Source: Pseudoduganella albidiflava
GTDB lineage: Bacteria; Pseudomonadota; Gammaproteobacteria; Burkholderiales; Burkholderiaceae_D
Length of the DNA: 64,000 nucleotides
NCBI RefSeq assembly: GCF_004322755.1
Contig: NZ_CP036401.1
Coordinates: forward strand, 7,254,001 to 7,318,000
Reading direction: 5' to 3'
Under the pieces are notes generated by a model. The model did not search any database. It was not told the origin of the DNA and saw nothing but the letters and a program-made list of their open reading frames with translations. Shown here one piece after another: positions 1 to 12,000 of the stretch. The first letter of the stretch is position 1. Each line of letters begins with the position of its first letter. The position numbers and the translations under genes are program-made.

Positions 1-513
1 CTGGCCAAGCGCACGGGCATCAGCAAGAGCGGCGTGTTCTCGCGGGTCGGTTCGCTGGAAACGCTGCAGGCCGCGGTGCTGGATGAATACGACCGCCGCT
101 TTGCGGAAGAAGTCTTCATGCCGTCGATGGCGGTACCGAAGGGCTTGCCGCGGCTGATCTCGCAAGTCAACCAATGGCTGAAGAAGATCGGCGACGAAGC
201 GCCGCGCGGCGCCTGCCTGTACACCGCGGGGGCCTTCGAATTCGACGACCTGGCCGGCCCGCTGCGCGATCGGCTGGAGCAGGGCGTGGCGCGCTGGCGC
301 GCATCGCTGCGCAAGACCGTGCTGCAGGCGATGGAAGCGGGGCACCTGCGGCCCGATACCGATCCCGAACAGCTCGTGTTTGAAATCTACAGCCTGATCA
401 TCGGCGTGATGCACGACGTGCGCTTCCTGCGCGACGACACGGCGCCGAAGCGCATGACCCGGGCCTTCAACCGCCTGATCTCGACCTACAAGAGTTTCAA
501 CGAAGTGGAATAA
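1..513 (+). CDS. TetR-family transcriptional regulator, 3' part
   Basis: The frame is open from the first base, so the start and most of the DNA-binding domain lie upstream of the window. The 170 residues present begin in the recognition helix of a TetR-type helix-turn-helix (LAKRTGISKSGVFSRVGS) and continue as an all-helical ligand-binding and dimerisation domain to a TAA stop at 511-513. TetR proteins are dimeric cytoplasmic repressors released by a small ligand. The ligand is not deducible here, and the target gene may be upstream and out of view. A perfect 22-nt palindrome lies 33 bp after the stop. Family call is secure from the helix-turn-helix; subfamily is not. Confidence 0.85.
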   Translation: MAKRTGISKSGVFSRVGSLETLQAAVLDEYDRRFAEEVFMPSMAVPKGLPRLISQVNQWLKKIGDEAPRGACLYTAGAFEFDDLAGPLRDRLEQGVARWRASLRKTVLQAMEAGHLRPDTDPEQLVFEIYSLIIGVMHDVRFLRDDTAPKRMTRAFNRLISTYKSFNEVE

Positions 514-546
514 GGCTCCGGCACGGGCTACGGAATGTCTGCCAAA

Positions 547-568
547 ATTTCGCACACCTGTGCGAAAT
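547..568. promoter_or_regulatory. Perfect 22-nt palindrome downstream of the TetR gene
   Basis: ATTTCGCACA-CC-TGTGCGAAAT, two perfect 10-nt arms with a 2-nt centre. It has the size and symmetry of a dimeric repressor operator. It has no T-tract, so it is not a normal intrinsic terminator. Whether the neighbouring TetR protein binds it is inference. Confidence 0.4.
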
Positions 569-589
569 AACGTGCCGGCAGACAGCATC

Positions 590-673
590 GGGCTGAAGAG
601 CGAGCTGAAGAACAAGCTGAAGAACGGGCTGGTAAGCGAGCCGGCAAGCGAGCTGCAAATCGCGCTGGAAATT
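590..673. repeat. 12-bp tandem repeat, seven degenerate copies
   Basis: Seven consecutive 12-bp units with consensus GAGCTGAAGAAC, starting at 590, 602, 614, 626, 638, 650 and 662. The period is exact while the sequence drifts. It lies in the gap 514-939, between the TetR stop and the small ORF at 713. Read in the frame of the preceding gene it would only extend that gene after its stop. One of ten similar tracts in this window. Confidence 0.85.
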
Positions 674-712
674 CAGCGAATAGTGAATCGATAACTGAAC
701 TGGGAGGTTGGG

Positions 713-823
713 ATGCTTGCACTCTGGTTGCTGGTCGTGCCCTTTGCCGGGCTCGTATGGTATGTTGTGGCCGACGCCGTGCGGCTCGTCCCGGACAGCA
801 ATGAGGATTTTTGCTTCTACTGA
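713..823 (+). CDS. Small membrane peptide, 36 residues, unrecognised
   Basis: ATG at 713 follows a strong ribosome binding site (GGGAGG at 702-707, 5-nt spacing) and runs to TGA at 821. The product starts MLALWLLVVPFAGLVWYVV, one transmembrane helix, followed by a short polar tail ending SNEDFCFY. Few charges in the helix and a conserved-looking acidic/aromatic tail argue for a real inner-membrane microprotein rather than a chance frame. No function is recognised. It is separated from the WavE-like gene by about 115 bp and could be in the same transcript. Confidence comes from the Shine-Dalgarno site and composition only. Confidence 0.55.
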   Translation: MLALWLLVVPFAGLVWYVVADAVRLVPDSNEDFCFY

Positions 824-939
824 GCCGCATTGCACATCGGTGGGGCACATGACCCTTGATGCTGCCGGCCGGGTGGCCCATTGCCGCGGCGGCCAGGCGC
901 GCCGCCCGAGAACACCGCGCGTCGCACCGAGGAGAAACC

Positions 940-2226
940 ATGCAAGAGAAAAAAGTGACCGTTCTCTTTACCGGCCAGCTGCGCGACAAGGCCCTGTTCG
1001 AACGCAGCCTGGCGGAACTCTCCGCCCAGCCATGCGTTACGGACATGGTGTTCTCGACCTGGGTCGACACCGCGCTGGAGCACAGCGAGTACCTGAAAAG
1101 CCTGGCAGAGCGTTACCAGCTGCGCGTTGTCACGGCGGTGGATCCGCGCCTGGCCTGCGACCGCTTCAATGGTTTCCGGCAGTCGATGACGCTGCGGCGC
1201 GGCCTGGAGGGGGCGACCGGAACGAGCCATGTCTTCAAGACCCGTACCGACTGCCATATCGATGCCGATGCGGTGACCTTCCTTGCACGCAAGGACAGCG
1301 GGATCATGGACCCCCAGGGTATCCATCTGCGGGTGTTCCGCGAGAAGGTCTCGGTGTTGTCGAGCTCCATGCTGGCGCCGTTCTATATCGATGACAAGCT
1401 GCTGTTCGGCCATCGCCAGGATTTGCTGAAGCTGTGCAGCCTGGACTTCGGCGAATACCGTTTCCCGGCCTCGGGAAAGAGCGCGCACTACCTGCGCTTC
1501 TATCCGCCGTTCCAGCCTCACTTCCCGCAATTCATGCACTTCGTGCAACACGAGATCTTCGCGACCGCGGTCAGCCAGAACGTGCGTGACCATGTGCTGC
1601 CGCTGCTGCTGGAACGGCGCGAATATGCGTTGCTGCTGGCGATCTACTACCGGATCGTCAGCGCCTTCTACTGCCTGGACTGGGGTGGCCACCGCTGCAC
1701 GTTCCAGGGCGTCCGGGCGGAGTGCGGCGACGGCAGCACGCCCTTCAAGCTGGACGCCGACCAGCAAAACTGCAGCAACGCGTTTTTTGCCCGGGCCAGC
1801 CGAGGTGATTTCGACAATGAGGAGTTGCGGCGCCTGGTGGGGGAGGCGGCCGCGGCGATCCAGTTCGTCGGCGACCTGCGCGACGTTGCCAACGGCGTGG
1901 ACTATGCGGCATTCTTCGCCGACGTGCGCCGCCAGGCCAAGGTGATGTTCAACTTCCAGGCGCATATCCACCAGGCCAAGCAGCTGATGAAGGATCCGGC
2001 GACCCTGCCCGATGCACTCAACCACCTGGGCGGGCTGCTGCCATGTGAACCGGACAATACGGAATTGCTCTACCTGATCGCCCTGTGCTACCGGGCCGCC
2101 CGCGACTATCCGCTGGCGGTCAAATACCTGGAGTTCACCCTCGATAGTGGTGCGGCCCATGATTCGCCGGCCGGCCACCTGCTGGCCGAAGTACGGCGCG
2201 AGCAGGCGGCAAGCCGGCAGGCCTGA
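940..2226 (+). CDS. WavE-like lipopolysaccharide/glycan synthesis protein with C-terminal TPR-like region
   Basis: The 428-residue cytoplasmic protein opens with a beta strand and loop, VTVLFTGQLRDKALF. Near residues 96-106 it has HVFKTRTDCHIDADA, the K-x-R-x-D feature I associate with the WavE family of LPS-core/O-antigen proteins. The last 80 residues are helical and TPR-like (LLYLIALCYRAARDYPLAVK). ATG at 940 was chosen over an upstream in-frame ATG at 856 because GAGGAGA sits just before it and the family-like strand begins directly after it. It probably transfers or modifies a surface sugar; donor and acceptor are unknown. It stands apart from the main glycan locus, converging on uvrA with a 34-bp gap. 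Confidence 0.6.
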   Translation: MQEKKVTVLFTGQLRDKALFERSLAELSAQPCVTDMVFSTWVDTALEHSEYLKSLAERYQLRVVTAVDPRLACDRFNGFRQSMTLRRGLEGATGTSHVFKTRTDCHIDADAVTFLARKDSGIMDPQGIHLRVFREKVSVLSSSMLAPFYIDDKLLFGHRQDLLKLCSLDFGEYRFPASGKSAHYLRFYPPFQPHFPQFMHFVQHEIFATAVSQNVRDHVLPLLLERREYALLLAIYYRIVSAFYCLDWGGHRCTFQGVRAECGDGSTPFKLDADQQNCSNAFFARASRGDFDNEELRRLVGEAAAAIQFVGDLRDVANGVDYAAFFADVRRQAKVMFNFQAHIHQAKQLMKDPATLPDALNHLGGLLPCEPDNTELLYLIALCYRAARDYPLAVKYLEFTLDSGAAHDSPAGHLLAEVRREQAASRQA

Positions 2227-2260
2227 AGGGTAATCTCTCCAGCGCTTGCTCCTCCAGCGC

Positions 2261-5113
<2,853 letters not shown>

Positions 5114-5292
5114 GTATGTATGTGCCTTGAGTATGCGAGGAAAAACGACAGGGACGGCCAACCTGAACTGTCACCCGCTTGGCGTGTGCGGCGTCCGGAG
5201 ACCAACCAAGCCACAATGCTGGCGTTCGATTCGATTTCAAGACCATTAGAACATTTTGATGCGGGTCAGGACGCGAACTAGCCGTGGCTGAT

Positions 5293-5318
5293 GAATACTG
5301 TATATAATACCAGTATTC
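5293..5318. promoter_or_regulatory. LexA-type SOS box between uvrA and ssb
   Basis: GAATACTG-N10-CAGTATTC, perfect 8-nt arms, containing the core CTGT-atataata-CCAG. This matches the enterobacterial LexA consensus CTGT-N8-ACAG except for one position. The AT-rich centre contains TATAAT at 5303-5308, so a bound repressor would cover a possible -10 element. The site lies about 180 bp from the uvrA start and 170 bp from the ssb start. SOS control of uvrA and ssb is established in E. coli; here it is inferred from the site. Confidence 0.85.
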
Positions 5319-5352
5319 AAAATCCGCTGCGCACCTCACGCGGAAATTTCCC

Positions 5353-5388
5353 GAACTTGCATCCGAAGTTGCATCCGAACTTACCCGG
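5353..5388. repeat. 12-bp tandem repeat, three copies, in the ssb leader region
   Basis: GAACTTGCATCC, GAAGTTGCATCC and GAACTTACCCGG are consecutive 12-bp units starting at 5353, 5365 and 5377, with a weak fourth at 5389. They lie in the 377-bp uvrA-ssb gap, between the LexA-type box and the ssb -10 element. No gene is seen here. Confidence 0.65.
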
Positions 5389-5450
5389 AATTACCTGGAA
5401 ATACCCCAAAATTCATCTGCCGTGTGGCCCGTGGTCCACAGGCGCTGTCT

Positions 5451-5456
5451 TATAAT
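5451..5456 (+). promoter_or_regulatory. Probable -10 element of the ssb promoter
   Basis: TATAAT preceded by TGTCT, 34 bp upstream of the ssb ATG. No good -35 hexamer is seen at 17 bp, so this may rely on the extended context. It is separate from the LexA-type box 135 bp upstream, which suggests that ssb has a constitutive promoter in addition to any SOS-controlled one. Confidence 0.5.
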
Positions 5457-5490
5457 GATCGTTTGCTAAATATTCACGCAGGAGTACTAC

Positions 5491-5991
5491 ATGGCATCTG
5501 TCAATAAAGTCATCATCGTCGGCAACCTGGGCCGCGATCCGGAGATCCGCTACATGCCGAGCGGCGATGCCATCGCCAACATTGCCGTTGCCACATCCTT
5601 CAAGTCGAAGGATCGCAACACGGGCGAACAGAAGGAAATCACCGAGTGGCACCGCATCTCGTTCTTCGGGCGCCTGGCGGAAATCGTCGGCCAGTACTTG
5701 AAGAAGGGTTCGTCGGTCTACGTCGAGGGCCGCCTGCAGACCCGCAAGTACACGGACAAGGATGGCGTTGAAAAATACGCCACCGACATCATCGCGCAGG
5801 AAATGCAGATGCTGGGCGGCCGCCAGGGCATGGGCGGCGGCGACGCCATGGGTGGCGACGACATGGGCGGCTACGATGCGCCGCCAAGCCGTCCGGCCCC
5901 GCGCCCGCAGCAGGCTGCCGCTCCGGCCCCACGGCCGGCACCGAAGCCGGCACCGAACTTCTCGGACATGGATGACGATATTCCGTTCTGA
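5491..5991 (+). CDS. ssb: Single-stranded DNA-binding protein
   Basis: The 166-residue SSB binds single-stranded DNA as a tetramer during replication, repair and recombination. The N-terminal OB fold ([20 protein letters not shown] to about residue 110) is canonical. It is followed by a Gly- and Pro/Ala-rich disordered linker and the acidic tip DMDDDIPF, which recruits partner proteins. ATG at 5491 has a good site (AGGAG, 7 nt upstream). A strong terminator follows within 30 bp, so it is probably transcribed alone. Confidence 0.98.
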   Translation: MASVNKVIIVGNLGRDPEIRYMPSGDAIANIAVATSFKSKDRNTGEQKEITEWHRISFFGRLAEIVGQYLKKGSSVYVEGRLQTRKYTDKDGVEKYATDIIAQEMQMLGGRQGMGGGDAMGGDDMGGYDAPPSRPAPRPQQAAAPAPRPAPKPAPNFSDMDDDIPF

Positions 5992-6017
5992 TGTACCGAT
6001 AATTCTTTGCAGATCAC

Positions 6018-6049
6018 AGCCCGCTGTTCGAAAGAACAGCGGGCTTTTC
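6018..6049 (+). terminator. Intrinsic terminator of ssb
   Basis: A 12-bp perfect stem AGCCCGCTGTTC / GAACAGCGGGCT closed by a GAAA tetraloop and followed by TTTTCG. It is 26 bp after the ssb stop codon. Confidence 0.92.
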
Positions 6050-6081
6050 GTTATCGACATGGTTCTTTCAGTATTTCCTGA

Positions 6082-7059
6082 ATGACGACAAACGCATCGC
6101 TTGCCTCGCACCTGGACTGGTTGCAGGATGCCGGGATCATCACCCTGGCTCAGAAAGATATGGCAGTGATCCATCCTGGTGCGTGCCGGTTGCCCGAGGG
6201 GCGCGATGTCTGCCTCGCGTGGCTGGTCTCGAGCGGTATCCTCGACGATCCCGGGTTGCTGCGATCTTCCCGTCATGCTGCGGGCACCGGTACCGCCAGG
6301 CAGCGGGCCCAGTTGCAGGCTGCGATTGCCGGAGCCCTGTTTCAGCTCGCCGAACGCGAGAACGTGAACAAGCCCGCGCTGGACGCCTTGCTGTCCGCGC
6401 GGCTGATTACCCGGCCGGAACGCCATCGCGCCCTTGCTGCCAGCGATCCCTGCAGGAAGGTTGCCTCGACACCAGGGCGTGTGCTGTTGTGGATGGATTC
6501 AGCCGGGGTTCTCGGCCCCGGACGGCTCGAAGAAATCCGTTCCGCCAAGGGGCCGCACCGCACCGCTTCCCGTGCCGGTATCCTGGCCGACCTGGATAAC
6601 GCTATCAGCGACATGCGATGGAGCGCTCACGCAGGGCCGCACCTTCCCCAGGCGCCGCCAAATCCATGGCTGGGCTGGCTTGTGCCACCCGTACTCATGC
6701 TGCTCTTCATCGCTGCCGTCATGGGATTTTATGACCTGACGACGGCCGATCCGCTGCCCGAATGCTGGGATCCCATCGTGGTAGAGAAAGTCCAGGAGCG
6801 GCTGGCGAAGCGCGACATGTTTTGGCCTGGAAATGGCTGGGGCAAGCCGGACAAGCCCGCACCGGTCATACAGGAAATTATGGAAATCGGCCGTTCGGGC
6901 AAAGCACGCTCTCGTTCTCCCTGGAGACGTACATGCAAGGCCAGCATTATTGTCGGCAATACAAGCGGCAGGGATGGTAACGATCCAGGTTCTTTTTATT
7001 ACTTCACCATCGAACGTACGGACTTTGCGTGGGACGGTTTCAAAATGGCTGATTTCTAG
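6082..7059 (+). CDS. Unrecognised single-pass membrane protein, paralog of the next gene
   Basis: Function not recognised. The 325-residue product has an N-terminal cytoplasmic helical half starting LDWLQDAGIITLAQKDM, containing a later module VLLWMDSAGVLGPGRLEEIR. One transmembrane helix follows near residues 195-215 (PPVLMLLFIAAVMGFY), then an exported C-terminal domain with paired features (ECWDPIV.., RRTCKASIIV, FYYFTI). The same order of modules occurs in the neighbour at 7209, so the two arose by duplication. No convincing ribosome binding site precedes 6082, so the start is uncertain. The two conserved cysteines in the exported domain could form a disulfide. Confidence 0.6.
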   Translation: MTTNASLASHLDWLQDAGIITLAQKDMAVIHPGACRLPEGRDVCLAWLVSSGILDDPGLLRSSRHAAGTGTARQRAQLQAAIAGALFQLAERENVNKPALDALLSARLITRPERHRALAASDPCRKVASTPGRVLLWMDSAGVLGPGRLEEIRSAKGPHRTASRAGILADLDNAISDMRWSAHAGPHLPQAPPNPWLGWLVPPVLMLLFIAAVMGFYDLTTADPLPECWDPIVVEKVQERLAKRDMFWPGNGWGKPDKPAPVIQEIMEIGRSGKARSRSPWRRTCKASIIVGNTSGRDGNDPGSFYYFTIERTDFAWDGFKMADF

Positions 7060-7208
7060 AAGCCATGCTGGCGCGAACGCCGGCCCGGCAACGGGGAGGG
7101 AAGCCGGCTGTGAAGGTGATCTGATTCGCAACGGATGATGCCAGCGATCCCATGTTGTCGCGCAGAGCTGTCATTGTAAAATAAGCAATCTCACTTCACG
7201 CAAGTCTT

Positions 7209-8129
7209 GTGACCGTTACTTCTTCCACGCACCCACTGGATATCCTGCACGCGGCCGGCATCATCACCGCCGAGCACCGCAGGCGAGCCCTGGCCGATCC
7301 TTCCTATGACGAATTCCGGGTGAATCGAGGCCTGATCGATCCCCTGCTGTGGATGCGGGTGGATAACATCATCGACGAGCAGGTGCTGGAACAGGCCGAA
7401 GCACACGTGACAGCTACCTACACCGGCGACGAACGGGCGCGTTACCTGGAGGCGATCGAGGCAGCGCTCGGCCTGGTGTTGGAGAGCGACGAACTGCAGC
7501 GCGTCTGGTTCCGCCAGCTGCTCGGAGCGAAATGGATTACCCAGGATGAGTGCGACCGTGCGTTGGCAGCGATCGGGCCCGAAGAAACCGTCGCGAGGGG
7601 GCCGGGTGACCTGCTCGCGTGGATGGCTGGAAAAGGCATCGTCGGCCCGGACCGCCTGGCGAAGGTGCGGATTGCCGGCAATCCCGCCGGCGAGCCGAAA
7701 ATGGCTCGCATGCTGGAAAACCTGGAATGGGTCCTGCGCGAACCGGCACGGCGGCGGCGCAAGCGCGTGTTCAAGGTCGCAGGGGTGCTCGTCGCGGGGC
7801 TGTTGGCATGGGCGATCTTTCGGCCGGCCCCCGCGCCCGGCTGCTCGGAGGACAGTACACGGCGCACCATCGAGCAATTGTTGCTGGGCCCGGGCCTGGA
7901 CAAGATCGATGCGCCGGCACTTCGCAAACGCGTTTCCGAGCCAACGGTGAAGAGCCTCGACGAGGTTAGCTATGCCAGCACGACGCGTGTGCGTGCCTGC
8001 AAGGCTACCGTCGAGCTCGACGGCGAGCACGTTCCTTATATTTTCACCATTGCGCCGGCGGTGAAAGGCAAGAACGTTTTCGTTGTTTCGGGCTTCCAGC
8101 CGGCCACTCCAGAAGCTCGAAAAGAATGA
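7209..8129 (+). CDS. Unrecognised single-pass membrane protein, paralog of the preceding gene
   Basis: Function not recognised. The 306-residue product repeats the plan of the gene at 6082. It has LDILHAAGIITAEHRRRAL at the N-terminus and a middle module LLAWMAGKGIVGPDRLAKVR. A basic stop-transfer RRRRKR precedes one transmembrane helix near residues 190-207. The exported domain has GCSEDSTRRTIEQLL, RACKATVEL and YIFTI, equivalent to the cysteine and Y-x-FTI features of its paralog. The start used is GTG at 7209, and no strong ribosome binding site is visible. The stop lies just before a 15-bp tandem repeat tract. The gap to the paralog is 149 bp. Confidence 0.65.
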   Translation: MTVTSSTHPLDILHAAGIITAEHRRRALADPSYDEFRVNRGLIDPLLWMRVDNIIDEQVLEQAEAHVTATYTGDERARYLEAIEAALGLVLESDELQRVWFRQLLGAKWITQDECDRALAAIGPEETVARGPGDLLAWMAGKGIVGPDRLAKVRIAGNPAGEPKMARMLENLEWVLREPARRRRKRVFKVAGVLVAGLLAWAIFRPAPAPGCSEDSTRRTIEQLLLGPGLDKIDAPALRKRVSEPTVKSLDEVSYASTTRVRACKATVELDGEHVPYIFTIAPAVKGKNVFVVSGFQPATPEARKE

Positions 8130-8162
8130 CGAAAAACACTCCGCTCGCAGTGCTCCCTATTT

Positions 8163-8243
8163 GTCATTGGCCCTGCTTGTCATTGGCCCCGTAGTCATTG
8201 GTCCTATAGTCATTGGCCCCGTAGTCATTGCTGTAGTCATTGG
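8163..8243. repeat. 15-bp tandem repeat, six GTCATTGG units
   Basis: GTCATTGG starts at 8163, 8179, 8194, 8209, 8224 and 8236; the consensus unit is GTCATTGGCCCCGTA. It begins 33 bp after the stop of the membrane protein gene. A frame through it would read V-I-G-P-V repeats, but that frame overlaps the upstream gene and has no ribosome binding site, so I treat the tract as noncoding. Confidence 0.8.
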
Positions 8244-9023
8244 CGCCATTCGGCCACCACCTTCTTGCCATCCGCGCAACTAGTCCGCTTGTTTACAAGT
8301 CCGCCGCGAGCATGGTCATCTCGGCAGGCGCATCCTCAAGATGCCGCCGGCATGACTTTGGCCAGCCATCCCTTCGCCCATCGATAGCATTCCTGCATCA
8401 CCTGTGGGGCGTTCCGCCCGGCATCGTTGTGTCTATTTCCAGTTAACCGTGAATAGCGATTTGCCAGTGTCGATTTAGCGCAACGCCCGTGTCCTGGGCA
8501 AACGGGGAATAAGCGCCCGTTTACGTGACAGGCGAATGACATTTCGCCTCGTATCGCCGAATCGATTTCGCAGGACATTGATTTCAAAGGAAATTTTCAC
8601 CAGAGACGATAAGGTTGCACGTTCTTCAAGCACGGTCGTTAGCGGAAAAAAATATGCCCTGTGGAAATCTTCTCCGGTATAGTGGAGCCTGTTTCCGTCA
8701 GGCATTTCGTCACTGCGGAAGCAAGTTCGAAGGTTTAATCGGCGCCCCTCTCCGGTCGCCTTCGAAGTTGAGGGCATGAAATCTTGTTGCGTGCAAGTAA
8801 TAGCAAGACGAGTGCCCAGGCGAAATATTTGACGTGAATGTTGCCTCGCGGATCTAAAGTTCCGGGGTTGTTTGACGCTACAGCAGCAAGCAGTGGCTCA
8901 TCTGGTTCGTGCGGTTCGCGGTAATGCTCCGGGATCGACGGTCACGTTCAGGAATGCCGACACAGAGTCCGGCCATTTATTAACTAAGAATTCCGCAGCA
9001 TCGAAGTCATCAGGGAGAAACAG
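8244..9023. other. Long noncoding leader region upstream of the giant repeat protein
   Basis: About 780 bp without a supportable gene and visibly less GC-rich than its surroundings. Short frames on both strands lack ribosome binding sites and coding bias. The region ends with GGGAGAAAC, the ribosome binding site of the giant gene. It is likely to hold the promoter and a long 5' untranslated leader. The clearest structure in it is the inverted repeat at 8722-8770. Confidence 0.55.
8722..8770. promoter_or_regulatory. Inverted repeat in the leader of the giant repeat gene
   Basis: Arms CAAGTTCGAAGG (8722-8733) and CCTTCGAAGTTG (8759-8770) pair at 11 of 12 positions, enclosing a 25-nt GC-rich loop that can itself pair partly (CGGCG with CGACC-like sequence). 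No T-tract follows. It could be an RNA leader hairpin or a protein site; there is no direct evidence for either. Confidence 0.4.
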
Positions 9024-12000
9024 ATGAGCATCATCCAGAGCTTTACCACGTCGGCCGACATCCAGGCGCTAAGCACCAACTTTATCGCTAACAGCCTGAC
9101 CACGGCAGACATGGAGGTCATCACGGCCGGCCAGTTGTCGTGGATGACTTCGGCTCAAATCCGTGCCCTCACGAACACCAACATCGGCGCGCTCAATTCT
9201 GTCGCGTTGCCGGGCCTGACCACGGCACAAGCCGGCGCGCTGACCAGCACGCAAGTCGCCGCGCTGACGACCAGCAACCTGAAAGTCCTGGAAACCGCCG
9301 ACCTGCGCGCGATTTCCACCAATGCGCTCAATGCCATCGGTTCGAGCCACTTCACGGCACTGACTTCGACGCAAGTGGGCTCGCTGACGACCGCGCAGAT
9401 CGCCGGCCTGGACAGCTCGATCCTGTCCGGCGGCATCACGGCCAGCCATGCGGCAGGCCTGACCACCGCCCAGGCTGCAAGCCTGGGTTCGTCGCAACTG
9501 AACACCCTGTCCACCGCCGTGCTGTCGCAACTGACGACTAGCACGATTTCGGCCATCAGGACCAGCGCGCTGGCCGGCATGACCTCGGCACAACTCGATG
9601 CGCTCACCACCACCCAGCTGGCAGCCCTGACCAGCGCGCAAGCTGGCGCGCTGACCACCGACCAAGTGAATGCGCTGTCGAGCGATGTGCTGGCTGCCCT
9701 GGAATCGCAAGACCTGAAAGCACTGAAAGCGTCGGTGATCGGCCTGCTGAACAGCACGCAGCTGAGCGGCCTGACGACCACGCAAGTAGCCAGCCTGACC
9801 ACCGCGCAGATCGCCGCGATCGATGCTGGCGTGCTCGGCTCGTCCGCCTTCAACGCCGCCGATATCGTGGCACTGACCACCACCCAGGCAGGCGCACTGA
9901 CCAGCGAACAACTGGCCGCCCTTGGTTCGGACGCCCTGCAGGCACTGGAAACGGCTGACCTGCGCGCCATCAAGACGGCAGCCATCGCCGGCCTGACCTC
10001 GACGCAATTTGCCTTCCTCGGCTCGAACCAGGTGAACGCCCTGACCAGCGCGCAAATCGCCGCCCTGGGTTCGGACTACTCGCTGACCTCGGCGCAAGTG
10101 GCCGGCATGACGACCGCGCAAGCCGCAGCCCTGACCTCGGCCCAGTTGAATGCCATCGCTACCGCCGCACTGGCACAACTGAACACGGCTGCCGTTGCCG
10201 CACTGCGCACTGCCGCGATTGCCGGCATGACCTCGGCACAACTGGATGCGTTCACCACCTCCCAGATGGCCGCCCTGACCAGCGCACAAGCTGGCGCGCT
10301 GACCACCGACCAGGTGAATGCGCTGTCGAGCGACACCCTGGCAGCCCTGGAATCGCAAGACCTGAAAGCACTGAAAGCGTCGGTAATCGGCCTGCTGACC
10401 AGCGCGCAACTGAGCGGCCTGACGACCACCCAAGTGGCCAGCCTGACCACCGCCCAGATCGCCGCGATCGATGCGGATGCCTTCGGCTCGGCTGCTTTCA
10501 ACGCCGCCGATATCGCTGCACTGACCACCACCCAGGCAGGCTCGCTGACCAGCGAACAGCTGGCCGCCCTCGGCTCCGATGCCCTGCAGGCACTGGAAAC
10601 GGCTGACCTGCGTGCGCTCAAGACCTCGGCCATCGCCGGCCTGACGTCGACCCAGTTCGCCTTCCTCGGCTCGACCCAGGTGAATGCCTTGACCAGCGCG
10701 CAAATCGCCGCCCTGGGTTCGGATTACTCGCTGACGTCGGCACAAGTGGCCGGCATGACCACCGCGCAAGCCGCGGCAATGACCTCGGCCCAGCTGAACG
10801 CCATCGCTACCGCCGTACTGGCCCAATTGAACACCGCTGCCGTCGCAGCACTGCGCACTGGCGCGATCGCCGGCATGACCTCGGCACAACTGGATGCCTT
10901 CACCACCTCGCAGATGGCCGCCCTGACCAGCGCACAAGCTGGCGCGCTGACCACCGACCAGGTGAATGCGCTGTCGAGCGATACCCTGGCAGCCCTGGAA
11001 TCGCAAGACCTGAAGGCACTGAAAGCTTCCGTGATCGGCCTGCTGACCAGCGCGCAACTGAGCGGCCTGACGACCACGCAAATCGCCAGCCTGACCACCG
11101 CCCAGATCGCCGCGATCGATGCGGATGCCTTCGGCTCGGCTGCTTTCAACGCTGCCGATATCGTCGCCCTGACCACTACCCAGGCAGGCTCGCTGACCAG
11201 CGAACAACTGGCTGCCCTCGGTTCCGATGCCCTGCAGGCACTGGAAACGGCTGACCTGCGCGCCATCAAGACCTCGGCCATCGCCGGCCTGACCTCGACC
11301 CAGTTCGCCTTCCTCGGCTCGACCCAGGTGAATGCCCTGACCAGCGCGCAGATCGCCGCCCTGGGTTCGGATTACTCGCTGACGTCGGCACAAGTCGCAG
11401 GCATGACGACGGCGCAAGCCGCGGCCCTGACCTCGGCCCAGCTGAACGCCATCGCTACCGCTACGCTGGCCCAATTGAACACCGCTGCCGTCGCCGCACT
11501 GCGCACTGCCGCGATTGCCGCCATGACCTCGGCACAACTGGATGCGTTCACCACGACGCAGATGGTTGCCCTGACCAGCGCGCAAGCCGCTGCGCTGACC
11601 ACCGACCAGGTGAACGCGCTGTCGAGCGATGTGCTGGCTGCCCTGGAATCGCAAGACCTGAAGGCCCTGAAAGCTTCCGTGATCGGTCTGCTGACCAGCG
11701 CGCAACTGAGCGGCCTGACGACCACGCAAATCGCCAGCCTGACCACCGCCCAAATCGCCGCGATCGATGCGGATGTGTTCGGCTCGGCTGCCTTCAACGC
11801 CGCCGATATCGTCGCGCTGACCACCACCCAGGCGGGCTCGCTGACCAGTGAACAGCTGGCAGCCCTCGGTTCGGACGCTCTTCAGGCGCTGGAAACGGCT
11901 GACCTGCGCGCCATCAAGACTTCGGCCATCGCCGGCCTGACCTCGACGCAGTTCGCCTTCCTCGGCTCGACCCAGGTGAATGCCCTGACCAGCGCGCAGA

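Noticed and set aside
8083..8283. Short frame encoding V-I-G-P-V repeats through the 15-bp tandem tract
   Set aside because: It overlaps the end of the upstream gene, has no ribosome binding site and depends on the repeat for its open length.
8475..8777. A 100-codon minus-strand frame in the leader region
   Set aside because: No ribosome binding site, no coding bias and no recognisable motif. It overlaps the inverted repeat and looks like chance.
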